Source: JBHEBG01 sp046557915
GTDB taxonomy: Bacteria; Bacteroidota; Bacteroidia; Flavobacteriales; Flavobacteriaceae
Reading direction: 5' to 3'
DNA length: 64,000 bases
Assembly (NCBI RefSeq): GCF_046557915.1
Contig: NZ_JBHEBG010000003.1
Coordinates: forward strand, 1-64,000
This document shows positions 7,323-17,722 of the stretch, piece after piece. The translations under genes were made by a program, and so were the position numbers. Under the pieces are notes generated by a model, which ran no database searches, was not told the DNA's origin, and saw only the letters and a program-made list of their open reading frames with translations. Within the stretch, counting starts at the first letter, position 1. Every line of letters begins with the position of its first letter.

Positions 7323-8789
7323 CTAAATTCTTGGTAAATCGCCCTCACCTTTTAGAGGAAGATTGGATTTTCCCATCAAATAATGGTCTACATGATGAGC
7401 AGCCTCCCTACCTTCGGATATGGCCCACACGATCAATGATTGTCCTCTTCGTTGATCCCCGGCGACAAAAACACCCGGGATGTTGGACATATAATTTTTT
7501 ATAGAAGCCTTGATATTTGTTCTTGGATCCATTTCTAGCCCCAACTGATCGGCAATTGTCATTTCAGAACCGGTAAATCCCAAAGCAAGAAGTGCCAAGT
7601 CACATTTCCATTCTTTTTCGGTTCCTTCAATTTCTTTAAGTATAGGGCGCTCTCCAGGTGTTGTTATCCATTCTACTTCGGCCGTAATCAATCCGGTGAG
7701 GTTTCCTTGTTTGTCCCCAATAAATTTTTTGGTAGAAATACTAAAAAAACGCTCCGCACCTTCTTTATGTGACGAGCTTGTACGCAACCTCATGGGCCAA
7801 AACGGCCAAGGCTGATCCTCGGGGCGCTCTGGTGTACCTTTTCCCATAATTTCAAAATTGGAAACGGATTTTGCTCCATGTCTAAAGGAAGTGCCAATAC
7901 AATCGGAACCGGTATCTCCACCACCGATAACAATAACGTTTTTGTTTGTGGCCTTAATTTCTTCACCTAAATCGGTAATGCCATCCACCCGTTTATTATT
8001 TTGGGCAAGGAAATCCATGGCCTGTACTACGCCTTTAAGATCCGAACCTTCTATTGGCAGTGGTCTTCTTACTGTAGCACCTCCACATAAAACCACCGCA
8101 TCAAAATTTGTCTTAAGTTCATTGGCCTTTATGTCCACACCAATTTCAATGCCGGTCTTAAATACAATGCCTTCCTCTTCCAAAATGGCCAATCGCCTGT
8201 CTATTACATGCTTTTCCATCTTAAAATCTGGAATCCCGTAGCGTAGTAGTCCGCCTACTTTTTGGTCGCGTTCAAAAACGGTTACGGAATGGCCCGCCCT
8301 GTTCAGTTGTTGCGCAGCTGCCAATCCTGCAGGACCAGAACCTACTACAGCTACTTTCTTCTCTGTTCTTTGTGCAGGTGGATTGGCAGTAATCCACCCT
8401 TTTTTAAAGGCTGTTTCCACAATATTCTTTTCAATATTTTCAATGGAAACCGGATCCTCATTGATGCCTAGTACACATGCTTCCTCGCAGGGCGCAGGAC
8501 AAAGCCTGCCTGTAAACTCAGGGAAGTTATTGGTAGAATGCAGAATTTCTGCCGCTTTTTCCCATTTGCCCCTATAAACAGAGTCATTAAAATCAGGGAT
8601 CATATTGCCCAACGGACATCCACTATGGCAAAAAGGAATGCCACAATCCATGCACCGGGCCCCCTGGTCCTTAAGCTCTTTTTCTTTTAAGGGTATGGTA
8701 AACTCCTTATAATGTTGCACCCTATCTTCCACAGGGGTATATTCTTCAACCTTTCTATCGAATTCCAAAAATCCCGTAATCTTTCCCAT
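7323..8789 (-). CDS. gltD: Glutamate synthase small (beta) subunit
   Basis: A 488-residue NADPH-dependent glutamate synthase small subunit. It passes electrons from NADPH through FAD to the large subunit, which converts glutamine plus 2-oxoglutarate to two glutamates in the cytoplasm. The N-terminal iron-sulfur region shows CMDCGIPFCHSGCP and CPAPCEEAC. FAD- and NAD-binding dinucleotide motifs are VVGSGPAGLAAAQ (about 148) and IGGGDTGSDCIG (about 290). The C-terminal GVFVAGDQRRGQSLIVWAI-EGR is typical of the family. It lies 11 bp behind gltB and is surely co-transcribed with it. The length is normal. Confidence 0.97.
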   Translation of the reverse strand: MGKITGFLEFDRKVEEYTPVEDRVQHYKEFTIPLKEKELKDQGARCMDCGIPFCHSGCPLGNMIPDFNDSVYRGKWEKAAEILHSTNNFPEFTGRLCPAPCEEACVLGINEDPVSIENIEKNIVETAFKKGWITANPPAQRTEKKVAVVGSGPAGLAAAQQLNRAGHSVTVFERDQKVGGLLRYGIPDFKMEKHVIDRRLAILEEEGIVFKTGIEIGVDIKANELKTNFDAVVLCGGATVRRPLPIEGSDLKGVVQAMDFLAQNNKRVDGITDLGEEIKATNKNVIVIGGGDTGSDCIGTSFRHGAKSVSNFEIMGKGTPERPEDQPWPFWPMRLRTSSSHKEGAERFFSISTKKFIGDKQGNLTGLITAEVEWITTPGERPILKEIEGTEKEWKCDLALLALGFTGSEMTIADQLGLEMDPRTNIKASIKNYMSNIPGVFVAGDQRRGQSLIVWAISEGREAAHHVDHYLMGKSNLPLKGEGDLPRI

Positions 8790-8800
8790 ATTTCAATAGC

Positions 8801-11800
8801 TTAAATAGTTTCTACTTTTTCTTTTTCCAACCGTATCAAGGCTTGTTTGTATTCTTCCGGGAAGACTTTGATAAACTTTGGTAAACTTTGATCCCAGTTC
8901 TCTAAAATTCGCTGAGCCAATGGACTTAAAGTTGCGTTGTAATGTTTTTCGATAAGTGACCTTAACTCTGCGATATCGTTGTCTTCATCCACAGCCAATA
9001 AATTCAGTGCTTCCTTATTACATTTCTTTTCAAAAGTGTTTTGTTCATCAAATACATAGGCGATACCCCCGCTCATTCCGGCGCCGAAATTTCTACCTAC
9101 TTCACCCAGAATTACGGCAACGCCCCCGGTCATGTATTCACAGCCGTGATCCCCGATACCTTCCACAACGGCATGCGCTCCGGAATTTCTAACACAAAAC
9201 CTCTCTCCTGCCTTTCCGTTTATGTAGGCTTCCCCGGAAGTGGCGCCATATAGGGTAACATTACCGGTAATTACATTGTCTTCGGGTTTAAGGGTAGATT
9301 TGTCTGGTACTTTTATTACCAATTTGGCGCCAGAGAGCCCTTTACCCAGATAATCGTTGGTATTTCCATTGACGATAAGTGTTAGCCCTTTGGTTGCAAA
9401 AGCCCCAAAACTTTGTCCTGCCGAACCCGTAAAGTTCAATTTTAAGGTGTTTTTTGGTAAGCCTTCGGCACCATAAATCTTGGAAATCTCATTGCTAATG
9501 ATAGCTCCAACCGTTCTGTCAGTGTTGGAAATTGGAAAATCCAGCGTGGTCTTTTCCTTTCTGAACAGGGCCGGATGTGCTTTTTCAATAATATCAAATT
9601 CGATAGAATCCTCAATATGATGTTGTTGCTTCTGTGTGTTGAAAAATTTGGTGCCCTTTGGTACATCTGGTTGATACAATATAGGCGTTAGGTCTATGCC
9701 TGCGGCTTTATAGTGTGCTATGGCTTTCTTACGATCCAATTTATGAACCTGCCCCACCATTTCGTTTACGGTTTTAAAGCCCAACTGTGCCATAATTTCG
9801 CGAAGCTCTTGTGCTACGAAATACATATAATTTACCACATGCTCTGGTTTCCCTTTGAATTTTTTGCGCAATTCAGGATTTTGGGTGGCAATGCCAACAG
9901 GGCATGTATTGAGATGGCAGACACGCATCATTATGCAGCCCGAAGCTACCAAAGGAGCCGTGGCAAAACCAAATTCTTCTGCTCCCAATAAACAAGCAAC
10001 TGCCACATCCCTTCCTGTTTTTAACTGTCCGTCGCATTCCACAACAACTCTATTTCTTAAATCGTTGAGTACAAGGGTTTGTTGTGCTTCAGCTATTCCC
10101 AATTCCCAAGGTAGTCCGGCATGCTTTAGGGAAGTTAGGGGAGATGCCCCTGTACCTCCATCAAATCCTGAAATAAGGATTACATCGGCTTTTGCCTTGG
10201 ATACCCCTGCGGCTACTGTGCCTACGCCAACTTCCGATACCAATTTTACATTGATGCGAGCTTCGCGGTTGGCTGATTTTAGATCGAATATCAGTTGGGA
10301 TAAATCCTCGATGGAATAGATGTCATGATGTGGTGGTGGAGATATTAGGCCAACGTAGGGCGTGGAATTTCTTGTTTTTGCAATGGCAGGATTTACTTTA
10401 GGCCCTGGCAATTGTCCACCTTCCCCAGGTTTAGCCCCTTGGGCCATCTTAATTTGTATCTCCTGCGCGTTGGTAAGATAGTTTGAGGTAACCCCAAAAC
10501 GTCCCGACGCTACTTGTTTTATTGCACTGTTTCTCCAATCCCCATTTTGACTTTTGTAAAAACGTTCGGCGTCTTCTCCGCCTTCTCCGGAGTTGCTTTT
10601 ACCCCCAATTCGGTTCATGGCTATAGCCAGATTTTCGTGCGCTTCTTTACTAATAGAACCGTAAGACATTGCTCCGGTCTTAAACCGTTTAACAATCTCT
10701 GTCCAAGGTTCTACTTCTTCCAGAGGGATGGGGTCATAGTTGGAGAATTCGAACAAGCCGCGGATGGTCATTAAACTTTTGGCCTGTTCATTCACCATTT
10801 CAGAAAATTCCTTATAGGTATCGGGTTCATTATTTCTTACCGATTTTTGAAGTTTGGCAATAGTAAGGGGATTAAACATATGTTTCTCGCCATCTCTTCT
10901 CCATCGATATTCACCCCCGATCTCCAAATCTAGATTTGCCGCTATTTCTTGTTTTTTAAAGGCTTTTTGATGACGTTTGGTAATTTCCTTCTCTATTTCG
11001 TAAAGGCCAATACCCTGTATACGGGTGGGTGTATTGGGGAAATATTTTTCAACAGTTTTTGTGTTGATTCCGATACATTCAAAAAGTTGTGACCCTCTGT
11101 AGGAATTAAGTGTTGAGATCCCAATTTTGTTCATCACCTTTAAAATTCCTTTTCCTATGGCCTTGTTGTAATTTTGAATTGCTTCTTCAAAGGAATATTC
11201 GGTAATATCGTTCTGCTCTATTTGTTCTGCAATGATTTCATTTACTAGATATGGGTTGATAGCACTGGCGCCAAACCCGAATAGAAGTGCAAAATGATGC
11301 ACTTCCCTAGGTTCTGCCGATTCTATGATTACACTTAATTTAGAGCGCTTACCTAAATGTTGTAATCCGCTGTTTACGTAAGAACATGCCAACAACGCAG
11401 GTATTGGGGCATAGTCCTTATCCACATTCCGGTCAGATAGGATAATGATATTGGCCTCATCATCGATAGCTTGTGTCGCCTGCTCTAAAATACTTTCTAG
11501 CGCCTCTTCCAAGCCGTTATGCCCCTTTTCTATAGGATAAAGCATGGGAATGGAGACTACTTTGTAATCCGGACTTGCATCATAGTTTTTTATCTTATCC
11601 AAATCTTCCTTGGAAATAACCGGATTCCTAATCTTTAACTTTCTGCAATGCAATTCTGTAAAGTCGAAAATATTATAATCGCTTCCCAGCGTTAAACTAA
11701 TATCGGTAATGAGTTCTTCACGGATACCATCTAACGGAGGGTTGGTTACTTGTGCAAATAGTTGTTGAAAGTAATTATAGATTAACTGTGGCCGCTCGGA

Positions 11801-13309
11801 CAATACAGCAATAGGTGTGTCCGATCCCATAGATCCAATAGGTTCCTTGGCGGTTTTGCCCATAGGAAGGATAATGGTATTTACGTCTTCTAGCGTATAT
11901 CCAAAGACCGATTTCCTTTTTTCCAGGGAAGCTTCATTTAAAAACAATGGACAATCGTTGTAAGGAATATCTTTTAAATGCACCAAATTCTTGTCCAACC
12001 ATTTTTTATAAGGATGCCTATTGGCAATTTCCTCTTTTATTTCTTCATCATTAACAATACGTCCTTCTTCCATGTTTACCAAGAACATTTTTCCAGGTTC
12101 CAACCTTCCATGAAATTCAATATTTTCGGGTGCAAGTTCTACCACTCCGGTTTCCGAGGACATTACCACATACCCATCTTTGGTGACCGAGTATCGGGAT
12201 GGGCGAAGGCCGTTCCTGTCCAGGACGGCCCCAATGTAGTTGCCATCGGTAAAAGGAATAGATGCGGGTCCGTCCCATGGTTCCATTAAACAAGAATTAT
12301 ACTCATAGAAGGCTCTTTTTGCCTCGGACATTTCTGTGTTTTTTTCCCAAGCTTCCGGCACCAGTATCATCATAACCTCGGGTAAGGAACGTCCTGTCAT
12401 CAATAATAATTCTACTACCATATCCATGGTGGCAGAATCAGATTTTCCTGGTAAAATAACAGGAAGTATATTCTTTATTTCGTCTCCAAACCAATCACTT
12501 TTTAAAAGCTCTTCTCTAGATCGCATTCGGCTAACGTTACCTCTTAGGGTGTTTATTTCTCCATTGTGGCACATATATCTAAAGGGCTGGGCCAAATCCC
12601 AAGTGGGGAATGTGTTGGTGGAAAAACGCTGGTGTACCAAGGCCAGCCTCGTTACTACACGGGGATCCATAAGATCTTTGTAATACAACTTAATGTCTTG
12701 GGGCATTAAAAGCCCTTTGAAGATTATAATTTTCGTGGAAAGGCTGGGTAAATAGAAAAATTGACTTTCTGAAAGTTTGGAATCAATGATCGTGTGTTCG
12801 GTTACCTTTCTAGCAATGAACAGTTTTAAATTAAAATCGAAGTAATCCTGATCCTCAGTGGCTTTCGCCACAAAAACTTGCCTTACAAAGGGTTCTGTCT
12901 GGGCGGCTATTCTTCCTGGTACGGCCTTGTTAACCGGTACATCTCGCCATCCTAGAAGTTGCAGGCCTTGTTTTAGAATATTCTCTTCAAAAATGGAAAT
13001 GCAATATTTCCTTTGATTTTCTTTTTGAGGTAAAAAAACATTACTCACGGCATATTCTCCGGGTTCGGGAAGGTCAAAGTCACAAACGGCTTTAAAAAAA
13101 TCGTGAGGGATATCGATTAGGATACCGGCACCATCACCCGTTTTACCATCCGCACTCACTGCACCCCTATGTTCTAACTTGTCCAGTATTTCCAACGCCT
13201 TATGGATGATATCGTTAGATCTTTTCCCTTTAAGGCTACATATGAACCCTGCACCGCAGTTATCGTGCTCAAATTCGGGAAGGTACAAACCTTGTTTTCT
13301 CAGCTTCAT
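8801..13309 (-). CDS. gltB: Glutamate synthase large (alpha) subunit
   Basis: A 1502-residue glutamate synthase large subunit of full length. The order is a class-II glutamine amidotransferase domain whose nucleophile is Cys18 in HDNCGAGFI (after removal of a 17-residue propeptide), a central domain, the FMN-binding synthase barrel (GEGGEDAERF; AKPGEGGQLPGPKV; SGFDGGTGASPL), a 3Fe-4S cluster region (CIMMRVCHLNTCPVGIATQ) and the C-terminal beta-helix GXGXG domain. With GltD it assimilates ammonium as part of the GS-GOGAT cycle. The upstream 325-bp region should hold the operon promoter. Confidence 0.97.
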   Translation of the reverse strand: MKLRKQGLYLPEFEHDNCGAGFICSLKGKRSNDIIHKALEILDKLEHRGAVSADGKTGDGAGILIDIPHDFFKAVCDFDLPEPGEYAVSNVFLPQKENQRKYCISIFEENILKQGLQLLGWRDVPVNKAVPGRIAAQTEPFVRQVFVAKATEDQDYFDFNLKLFIARKVTEHTIIDSKLSESQFFYLPSLSTKIIIFKGLLMPQDIKLYYKDLMDPRVVTRLALVHQRFSTNTFPTWDLAQPFRYMCHNGEINTLRGNVSRMRSREELLKSDWFGDEIKNILPVILPGKSDSATMDMVVELLLMTGRSLPEVMMILVPEAWEKNTEMSEAKRAFYEYNSCLMEPWDGPASIPFTDGNYIGAVLDRNGLRPSRYSVTKDGYVVMSSETGVVELAPENIEFHGRLEPGKMFLVNMEEGRIVNDEEIKEEIANRHPYKKWLDKNLVHLKDIPYNDCPLFLNEASLEKRKSVFGYTLEDVNTIILPMGKTAKEPIGSMGSDTPIAVLSERPQLIYNYFQQLFAQVTNPPLDGIREELITDISLTLGSDYNIFDFTELHCRKLKIRNPVISKEDLDKIKNYDASPDYKVVSIPMLYPIEKGHNGLEEALESILEQATQAIDDEANIIILSDRNVDKDYAPIPALLACSYVNSGLQHLGKRSKLSVIIESAEPREVHHFALLFGFGASAINPYLVNEIIAEQIEQNDITEYSFEEAIQNYNKAIGKGILKVMNKIGISTLNSYRGSQLFECIGINTKTVEKYFPNTPTRIQGIGLYEIEKEITKRHQKAFKKQEIAANLDLEIGGEYRWRRDGEKHMFNPLTIAKLQKSVRNNEPDTYKEFSEMVNEQAKSLMTIRGLFEFSNYDPIPLEEVEPWTEIVKRFKTGAMSYGSISKEAHENLAIAMNRIGGKSNSGEGGEDAERFYKSQNGDWRNSAIKQVASGRFGVTSNYLTNAQEIQIKMAQGAKPGEGGQLPGPKVNPAIAKTRNSTPYVGLISPPPHHDIYSIEDLSQLIFDLKSANREARINVKLVSEVGVGTVAAGVSKAKADVILISGFDGGTGASPLTSLKHAGLPWELGIAEAQQTLVLNDLRNRVVVECDGQLKTGRDVAVACLLGAEEFGFATAPLVASGCIMMRVCHLNTCPVGIATQNPELRKKFKGKPEHVVNYMYFVAQELREIMAQLGFKTVNEMVGQVHKLDRKKAIAHYKAAGIDLTPILYQPDVPKGTKFFNTQKQQHHIEDSIEFDIIEKAHPALFRKEKTTLDFPISNTDRTVGAIISNEISKIYGAEGLPKNTLKLNFTGSAGQSFGAFATKGLTLIVNGNTNDYLGKGLSGAKLVIKVPDKSTLKPEDNVITGNVTLYGATSGEAYINGKAGERFCVRNSGAHAVVEGIGDHGCEYMTGGVAVILGEVGRNFGAGMSGGIAYVFDEQNTFEKKCNKEALNLLAVDEDNDIAELRSLIEKHYNATLSPLAQRILENWDQSLPKFIKVFPEEYKQALIRLEKEKVETI

Positions 13310-13635
13310 GATTATGGTATTTATTCAAAAATATCATTTTATCTGAGTTATATTCAAAGCTTTAACCCTTACTTAATAAAAAATTCAACGTTTATAATTA
13401 AACGTTAAAAAAAACGTATATCAAGACTTTTAGGAGTGTTAATTTATCATTATCATAAATTAAGGATGTGAGAACCCTTCTTGGGGTATTTTTATAGGGG
13501 TATACTGTTAGAAAAACAGTTAATACTAAATATAACCCTTCAAAAATAAGCGATCATGACAATAAAAGACATAATATACGCAAGACAACCCTAAAAACGA
13601 TGGGGTATATAATGTTTCTTATAATTGATAAGCTA
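13310..13635. other. Intergenic region upstream of gltB
   Basis: An AT-rich 326-bp stretch between the gltB start and the end of the acyl-CoA dehydrogenase gene. I see no ORF or RNA gene. It contains a small inverted repeat around 13504-13520 (ACTGTT-N5-AACAGT) and probably the gltBD promoter, but no box that I can name with confidence. Confidence 0.5.
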
Positions 13636-14778
13636 CTAATTCCTTAGAATGCTTCGCGAAATTACTATTTTTTGGATTTCAGAAGTACCTTCATAAATCT
13701 GGGTAATCTTGGCATCGCGCATCATTCTTTCTACATGATAGTCTTTCACAAAACCATTTCCACCATGTATCTGAACTGCCTCTACAGTTGTTTCCATGGC
13801 AACTTGTGAGGCATAAAGTTTTGCCATGGCGCCAGAAAGGTCATAATCGTTGCCATTATCCTTATCCCAAGCCGCCTTGTAGACCAAATGACGGGCTGCT
13901 TGTATTTGGGTATGCATATCGGCCAATTTAAACGCAATGGCCTGATGGTTGCTTATTTCTGTTCCAAATGCCTTACGTTGTTTGGAGTATTTTTTGGCTA
14001 AATCATAGGCTCCTGCAGCAATACCAAGAGCTTGGGCGGCAATACCAATACGGCCACCTGCAAGGGTTTTCATGGCAAATTTAAACCCAAACCCATCTTC
14101 TCCTATCCTATTCTCTTTGGGGACCTTAACATCATTAAATAGTAACGAATGGGTGTCACTGCCCCGTATTCCTAATTTATTTTCCTTCGGACCTACCTCA
14201 AAACCGGGGGCGTCTTTTTCTACAATTAGTGCATTAATGCCCTTATGTCCTTTTTCTACATCTGTCTGTGCAATTACCAAATACACGGAAGCAGAGTTTC
14301 CACTGGTGATCCAGTTTTTGGTTCCGTTTAGCACATAATGGTCTCCCATATCCAATGCGGTTGTCTTTTGTGATGTAGCGTCGCTACCCGCTTCGGGTTC
14401 GGATAGACAAAAAGCCCCGATAATTTCACCGGAGGCCAATCTAGTTAGGTATTTTTCCTTTTGGGCTGCGTTGCCATAGGTCTCCAACCCCCAACATACC
14501 AAGGAATTATTTACGGAAACAATGACCGAAGCAGATGCGTCTACTTTGGAGAGCTCTTCCATGGCCAGCACGTAGGATATGGTATCTAAACCACTACCTC
14601 CATATTTTGGGTCTACCATCATGCCTAAAAAACCCAGCTCACCCATTCTCTTTACCTCTTCTGCGGGAAATTTCTGTGCATCGTCCCGTGCTATGACCCC
14701 CGGGAGTAATTCCGTTTCAGCAAAGTCTTTGGCAGCTTGCTGTATCATCAATTGCTCTTCTGATAGTGTAAAGTCCAT
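13636..14778 (-). CDS. Acyl-CoA dehydrogenase
   Basis: A 380-residue FAD-dependent acyl-CoA dehydrogenase, which introduces a 2,3-double bond into an acyl-CoA and passes electrons to ETF. The start is placed at MDFTLSEEQ; 21 extra in-frame codons upstream are not typical of the family. Visible are FCLSEPEAGSDA (FAD/substrate binding), the WITSGNSA segment, GGRIGIAAQALG, and the C-terminal IHGGNGFVKDY and IYEGTSEIQ; the Glu of YEGTSE lies where the catalytic base of short-chain enzymes sits. It is probably short- or branched-chain specific, which the sequence alone does not settle. It stands alone, on the same strand as gltBD. Confidence 0.95.
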   Translation of the reverse strand: MDFTLSEEQLMIQQAAKDFAETELLPGVIARDDAQKFPAEEVKRMGELGFLGMMVDPKYGGSGLDTISYVLAMEELSKVDASASVIVSVNNSLVCWGLETYGNAAQKEKYLTRLASGEIIGAFCLSEPEAGSDATSQKTTALDMGDHYVLNGTKNWITSGNSASVYLVIAQTDVEKGHKGINALIVEKDAPGFEVGPKENKLGIRGSDTHSLLFNDVKVPKENRIGEDGFGFKFAMKTLAGGRIGIAAQALGIAAGAYDLAKKYSKQRKAFGTEISNHQAIAFKLADMHTQIQAARHLVYKAAWDKDNGNDYDLSGAMAKLYASQVAMETTVEAVQIHGGNGFVKDYHVERMMRDAKITQIYEGTSEIQKIVISRSILRN

Positions 14779-15085
14779 TTTGCTATTATATTGATAAAAA
14801 ATTACTGCAAATATAAGCTTATGATGGGATATATTTAACAATATCAGTTATAATTTAAGAATGCTTTAATGTCGAAATTAAACTTTTTGATCTAAAATAT
14901 TCAGATCTCCGGGCGACAAAAATTATGAAACCAGTGCAATATTTTTATATTTGTTTGGCTATAAGCCGCACAATTGATTTAATCCAAAATTATGAGACAG
15001 CATTAGCCCCTTTTGGGGTAGTTAAATGAAGTATGCAAGCAGTTTAGTAGGAAATCTAGATCACATAATTTTATAATCAATTGAA
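14779..15085. promoter_or_regulatory. Divergent promoter region with a TAnnTTTG box
   Basis: A 307-bp region between the minus-strand acyl-CoA dehydrogenase gene and the plus-strand dehydrogenase gene. TATATTTG at 14946-14953 matches the Bacteroidota -7 consensus TAnnTTTG on the plus strand, about 130 bp before the next start. I see no convincing -33 TTG at the proper distance and no RNA gene. Confidence 0.45.
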
Positions 15086-16318
15086 ATGAAAGAATTATTA
15101 TCCAAGTACGAAAATAAACAGCCCGAAATAGTATTTAACTGGAAGGATTCCGAGACGGAAGCCGAAGGTTGGACGGTTATCAATTCGCTTCGAGGAGGAG
15201 CGGCAGGAGGTGGTACCAGAATGCGAGAAGGCCTAGATATGAACGAAGTGCTTTCCTTGGCAAAAACGATGGAAGTAAAATTTACCGTATCCGGACCACC
15301 CATTGGGGGTGCAAAATCGGGAATTAATTTTAATCCGCACGACCCAAGGAAAAAAGGGGTTTTAGAACGTTGGTACGGTGCAGTGGCCCCCTTACTAAAA
15401 AGTTACTATGGAACGGGAGGGGATTTAAATGTGGACGAAATACATGAAGTTATCCCCATAACCGAAGACGCCGGGGTATGGCACCCTCAGGAAGGGGTCT
15501 TTAACGGCCATTTTAAGCCTACGGAGGCCGATAAAATAAACAGAATAGGCCAATTAAGGCTTGGTGTAATAAAGGTGTTGGAGAGTAATACATATTCTCC
15601 GGACGTACGTAGAAAATATACCGTGGCGGATATGATAACCGGTTTTGGCGTAGCAGAGGCGGTTAGGCATTATTATGATATTTATGGAGGAACAGTGGTA
15701 GGAAAAAGAGCTGTGATCCAAGGATTTGGAAATGTAGGGGCCGCTGCGGCCTTTTACTTAGCACAAATGGGGGCTAAAGTTGTTGGAATTATTGATAGGG
15801 TAGGCGGTGTAATTAATGAAGATGGGTTTTCTTTTGAAGAAATAAGTGCTTTTTTTCTGAACAAAAAAGGCAATACCTTAATCGCTGACGCCCATCATAT
15901 GATTCCTTTTGAAGAGATCAACGAGCAAATATGGAACTTGCCCACAGAAATATTTGCACCATGTGCGGCTTCAAGATTAATAACCAAGGAGCAGATTGGT
16001 GAAATGATAGATAGTGGTTTAGAGGTGATTACCTGTGGTGCAAATGTTCCTTTTGCGGACAAGGAGATATTTTTTGGCCCTATTATGGAGTATACGGATG
16101 AACGCGTAAGTTTAATACCAGACTTCATTTCCAACTGTGGAATGGCACGTGTTTTTGCTTATTTTATGGAAAGAAGGGTAGGAATGGACGACGAATTAAT
16201 TTTTAATGACACATCGAATACCATTCGAAAGGCAATTTTGAATATCTTTAAGCAAAATCCAGCAAAACAGAATTTGTGTAAGACAGGATTTGAGATTGCA
16301 TTGAAACAATTAATATAA
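15086..16318 (+). CDS. Glu/Leu/Phe/Val dehydrogenase family protein
   Basis: A 410-residue amino-acid dehydrogenase that would interconvert an L-amino acid and its 2-oxo acid with NAD(P) and ammonium. The N-terminal dimerisation/substrate domain has GGAAGGGTRMR and GPPIGGAKSGI, where the Lys corresponds to the catalytic lysine. GGDLNVDE supplies the aspartate region. The C-terminal Rossmann domain has IQGFGNVGAAAA (about 211). The family is divergent in flavobacteria, and the substrate (glutamate or a branched-chain amino acid) is not certain. It precedes nhaD by 19 bp and may be co-transcribed with it. Confidence 0.88.
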   Translation: MKELLSKYENKQPEIVFNWKDSETEAEGWTVINSLRGGAAGGGTRMREGLDMNEVLSLAKTMEVKFTVSGPPIGGAKSGINFNPHDPRKKGVLERWYGAVAPLLKSYYGTGGDLNVDEIHEVIPITEDAGVWHPQEGVFNGHFKPTEADKINRIGQLRLGVIKVLESNTYSPDVRRKYTVADMITGFGVAEAVRHYYDIYGGTVVGKRAVIQGFGNVGAAAAFYLAQMGAKVVGIIDRVGGVINEDGFSFEEISAFFLNKKGNTLIADAHHMIPFEEINEQIWNLPTEIFAPCAASRLITKEQIGEMIDSGLEVITCGANVPFADKEIFFGPIMEYTDERVSLIPDFISNCGMARVFAYFMERRVGMDDELIFNDTSNTIRKAILNIFKQNPAKQNLCKTGFEIALKQLI

Positions 16319-16337
16319 ATATTAAACCAACCGAACT

Positions 16338-17672
16338 ATGGAGACCATCATCATCATTGTATTTTTGGCCGGGTATCTCGCAATTACCCTAGAACACAAT
16401 CTAAAAATTGATAAACTTATACCAGCTTTGGCCATGATGGCCATTTTGTGGGCCATAATAGCGTTAGCGCATATGCCTGTTTTTGAGGTGAATGCAGAAC
16501 TTAGGGAATTAGAACCCACGCATATTGATGAGATTCTCCTGCACCATTTAGGGAAGACTGCGGAAATACTTGTTTTCCTGTTAGGTGCAATGACCATTGT
16601 AGAGATAATAGATTATTTTGATGGGTTTGCTACCATTAAAGGGTATATAAGAACAAAAAGCAAGCGAAAACTATTATGGCTGTTCTCCATTTTGGCGTTC
16701 ATCCTATCTGCGATTATTGATAATTTAACGGCCACCATTGTTTTGGTGACCATTTTGCAAAAAGTTATTAATGACAGACAAACCAGGCTGTGGTTTGCCG
16801 GTATGATAATTGTTGCCGCCAATGCTGGGGGCGCCTGGTCGCCTATAGGTGATGTTACCACCACAATGCTCTGGATCGCCAACAAGGTGTCTGCAGGTCA
16901 GTTGGTAATACATGTATTGATACCGTCAATTGTATGTATGATAGTGCCTACCTTGATCGCCGGTGGTAAAAAGGCCTTTAGCGGTGAAATAGACGGCACA
17001 TTTGAAGATAATGCGCCAAAGTCTAGATTCGGTGCTACCATGCTATATCTTGGGTTGGGAGCCATTGTTTTTGTTCCTTTCTTTAAAACGATAACCCATT
17101 TGCCCCCATATGTAGGGATGATGTTGTCCTTGGCCGTAGTTGCTACTTTTGCGGAGATTTATAGCGGCACAAAATTTAGTATATCCAATGCGGATGGTGA
17201 TGACCACGATACGGCGGGCCACCATAGTCCGGTGCATCATTCACTTTCAAAAATTGAATTACCAAGCATACTGTTTTTCTTAGGAATATTATTGGCCGTT
17301 GCGGCTTTGGAGTCCTTAGGGATGTTGTTCCATTATGCAGGTAGTTTAAACGCCGCCATCCCCAATACGGATATTGTTGTTATGCTTTTTGGTGTTGGGT
17401 CGGCCGTTATTGACAATGTTCCCTTGGTGGCAGCCAGTATGGGCATGTTCTCCGAGCCTATGGATAACCCACTTTGGCATTTCATCGCCTATTCCGCTGG
17501 TACGGGTGGTAGTATGCTTATTATTGGATCTGCTGCCGGTGTAGTTGCCATGGGAATGGAAAAAATAGACTTTTTTTGGTATCTAAAGAAAATAGCATGG
17601 TTGGCAATGGTTGGTTTTGTTGCCGGTGCCATTGCTTTTGTGTTAATGAGAGATTTTGTCCTGCACGGATAA
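16338..17672 (+). CDS. nhaD: NhaD-type sodium:proton antiporter
   Basis: A 444-residue inner-membrane protein with about 12 hydrophobic segments, of the NhaD/ArsB-like ion transporter superfamily. NhaD exports Na+ or Li+ in exchange for protons and is common in marine bacteria. Supporting segments are DNLTATIVLVTIL (about 130), ANAGGAWSPIGDVTTTMLW and the late AVIDNVPLVAASMGM, repeated half motifs of this superfamily. A histidine- and aspartate-rich loop (GDDHDTAGHHSPVHHS) lies in the middle and might sense pH or bind metal. That last point is inference. Confidence 0.92.
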   Translation: METIIIIVFLAGYLAITLEHNLKIDKLIPALAMMAILWAIIALAHMPVFEVNAELRELEPTHIDEILLHHLGKTAEILVFLLGAMTIVEIIDYFDGFATIKGYIRTKSKRKLLWLFSILAFILSAIIDNLTATIVLVTILQKVINDRQTRLWFAGMIIVAANAGGAWSPIGDVTTTMLWIANKVSAGQLVIHVLIPSIVCMIVPTLIAGGKKAFSGEIDGTFEDNAPKSRFGATMLYLGLGAIVFVPFFKTITHLPPYVGMMLSLAVVATFAEIYSGTKFSISNADGDDHDTAGHHSPVHHSLSKIELPSILFFLGILLAVAALESLGMLFHYAGSLNAAIPNTDIVVMLFGVGSAVIDNVPLVAASMGMFSEPMDNPLWHFIAYSAGTGGSMLIIGSAAGVVAMGMEKIDFFWYLKKIAWLAMVGFVAGAIAFVLMRDFVLHG

Positions 17673-17722
17673 TTTAATCGATAAAATACCGTTATTAAGG
17701 CAACTTTAATACGAGAAAATAT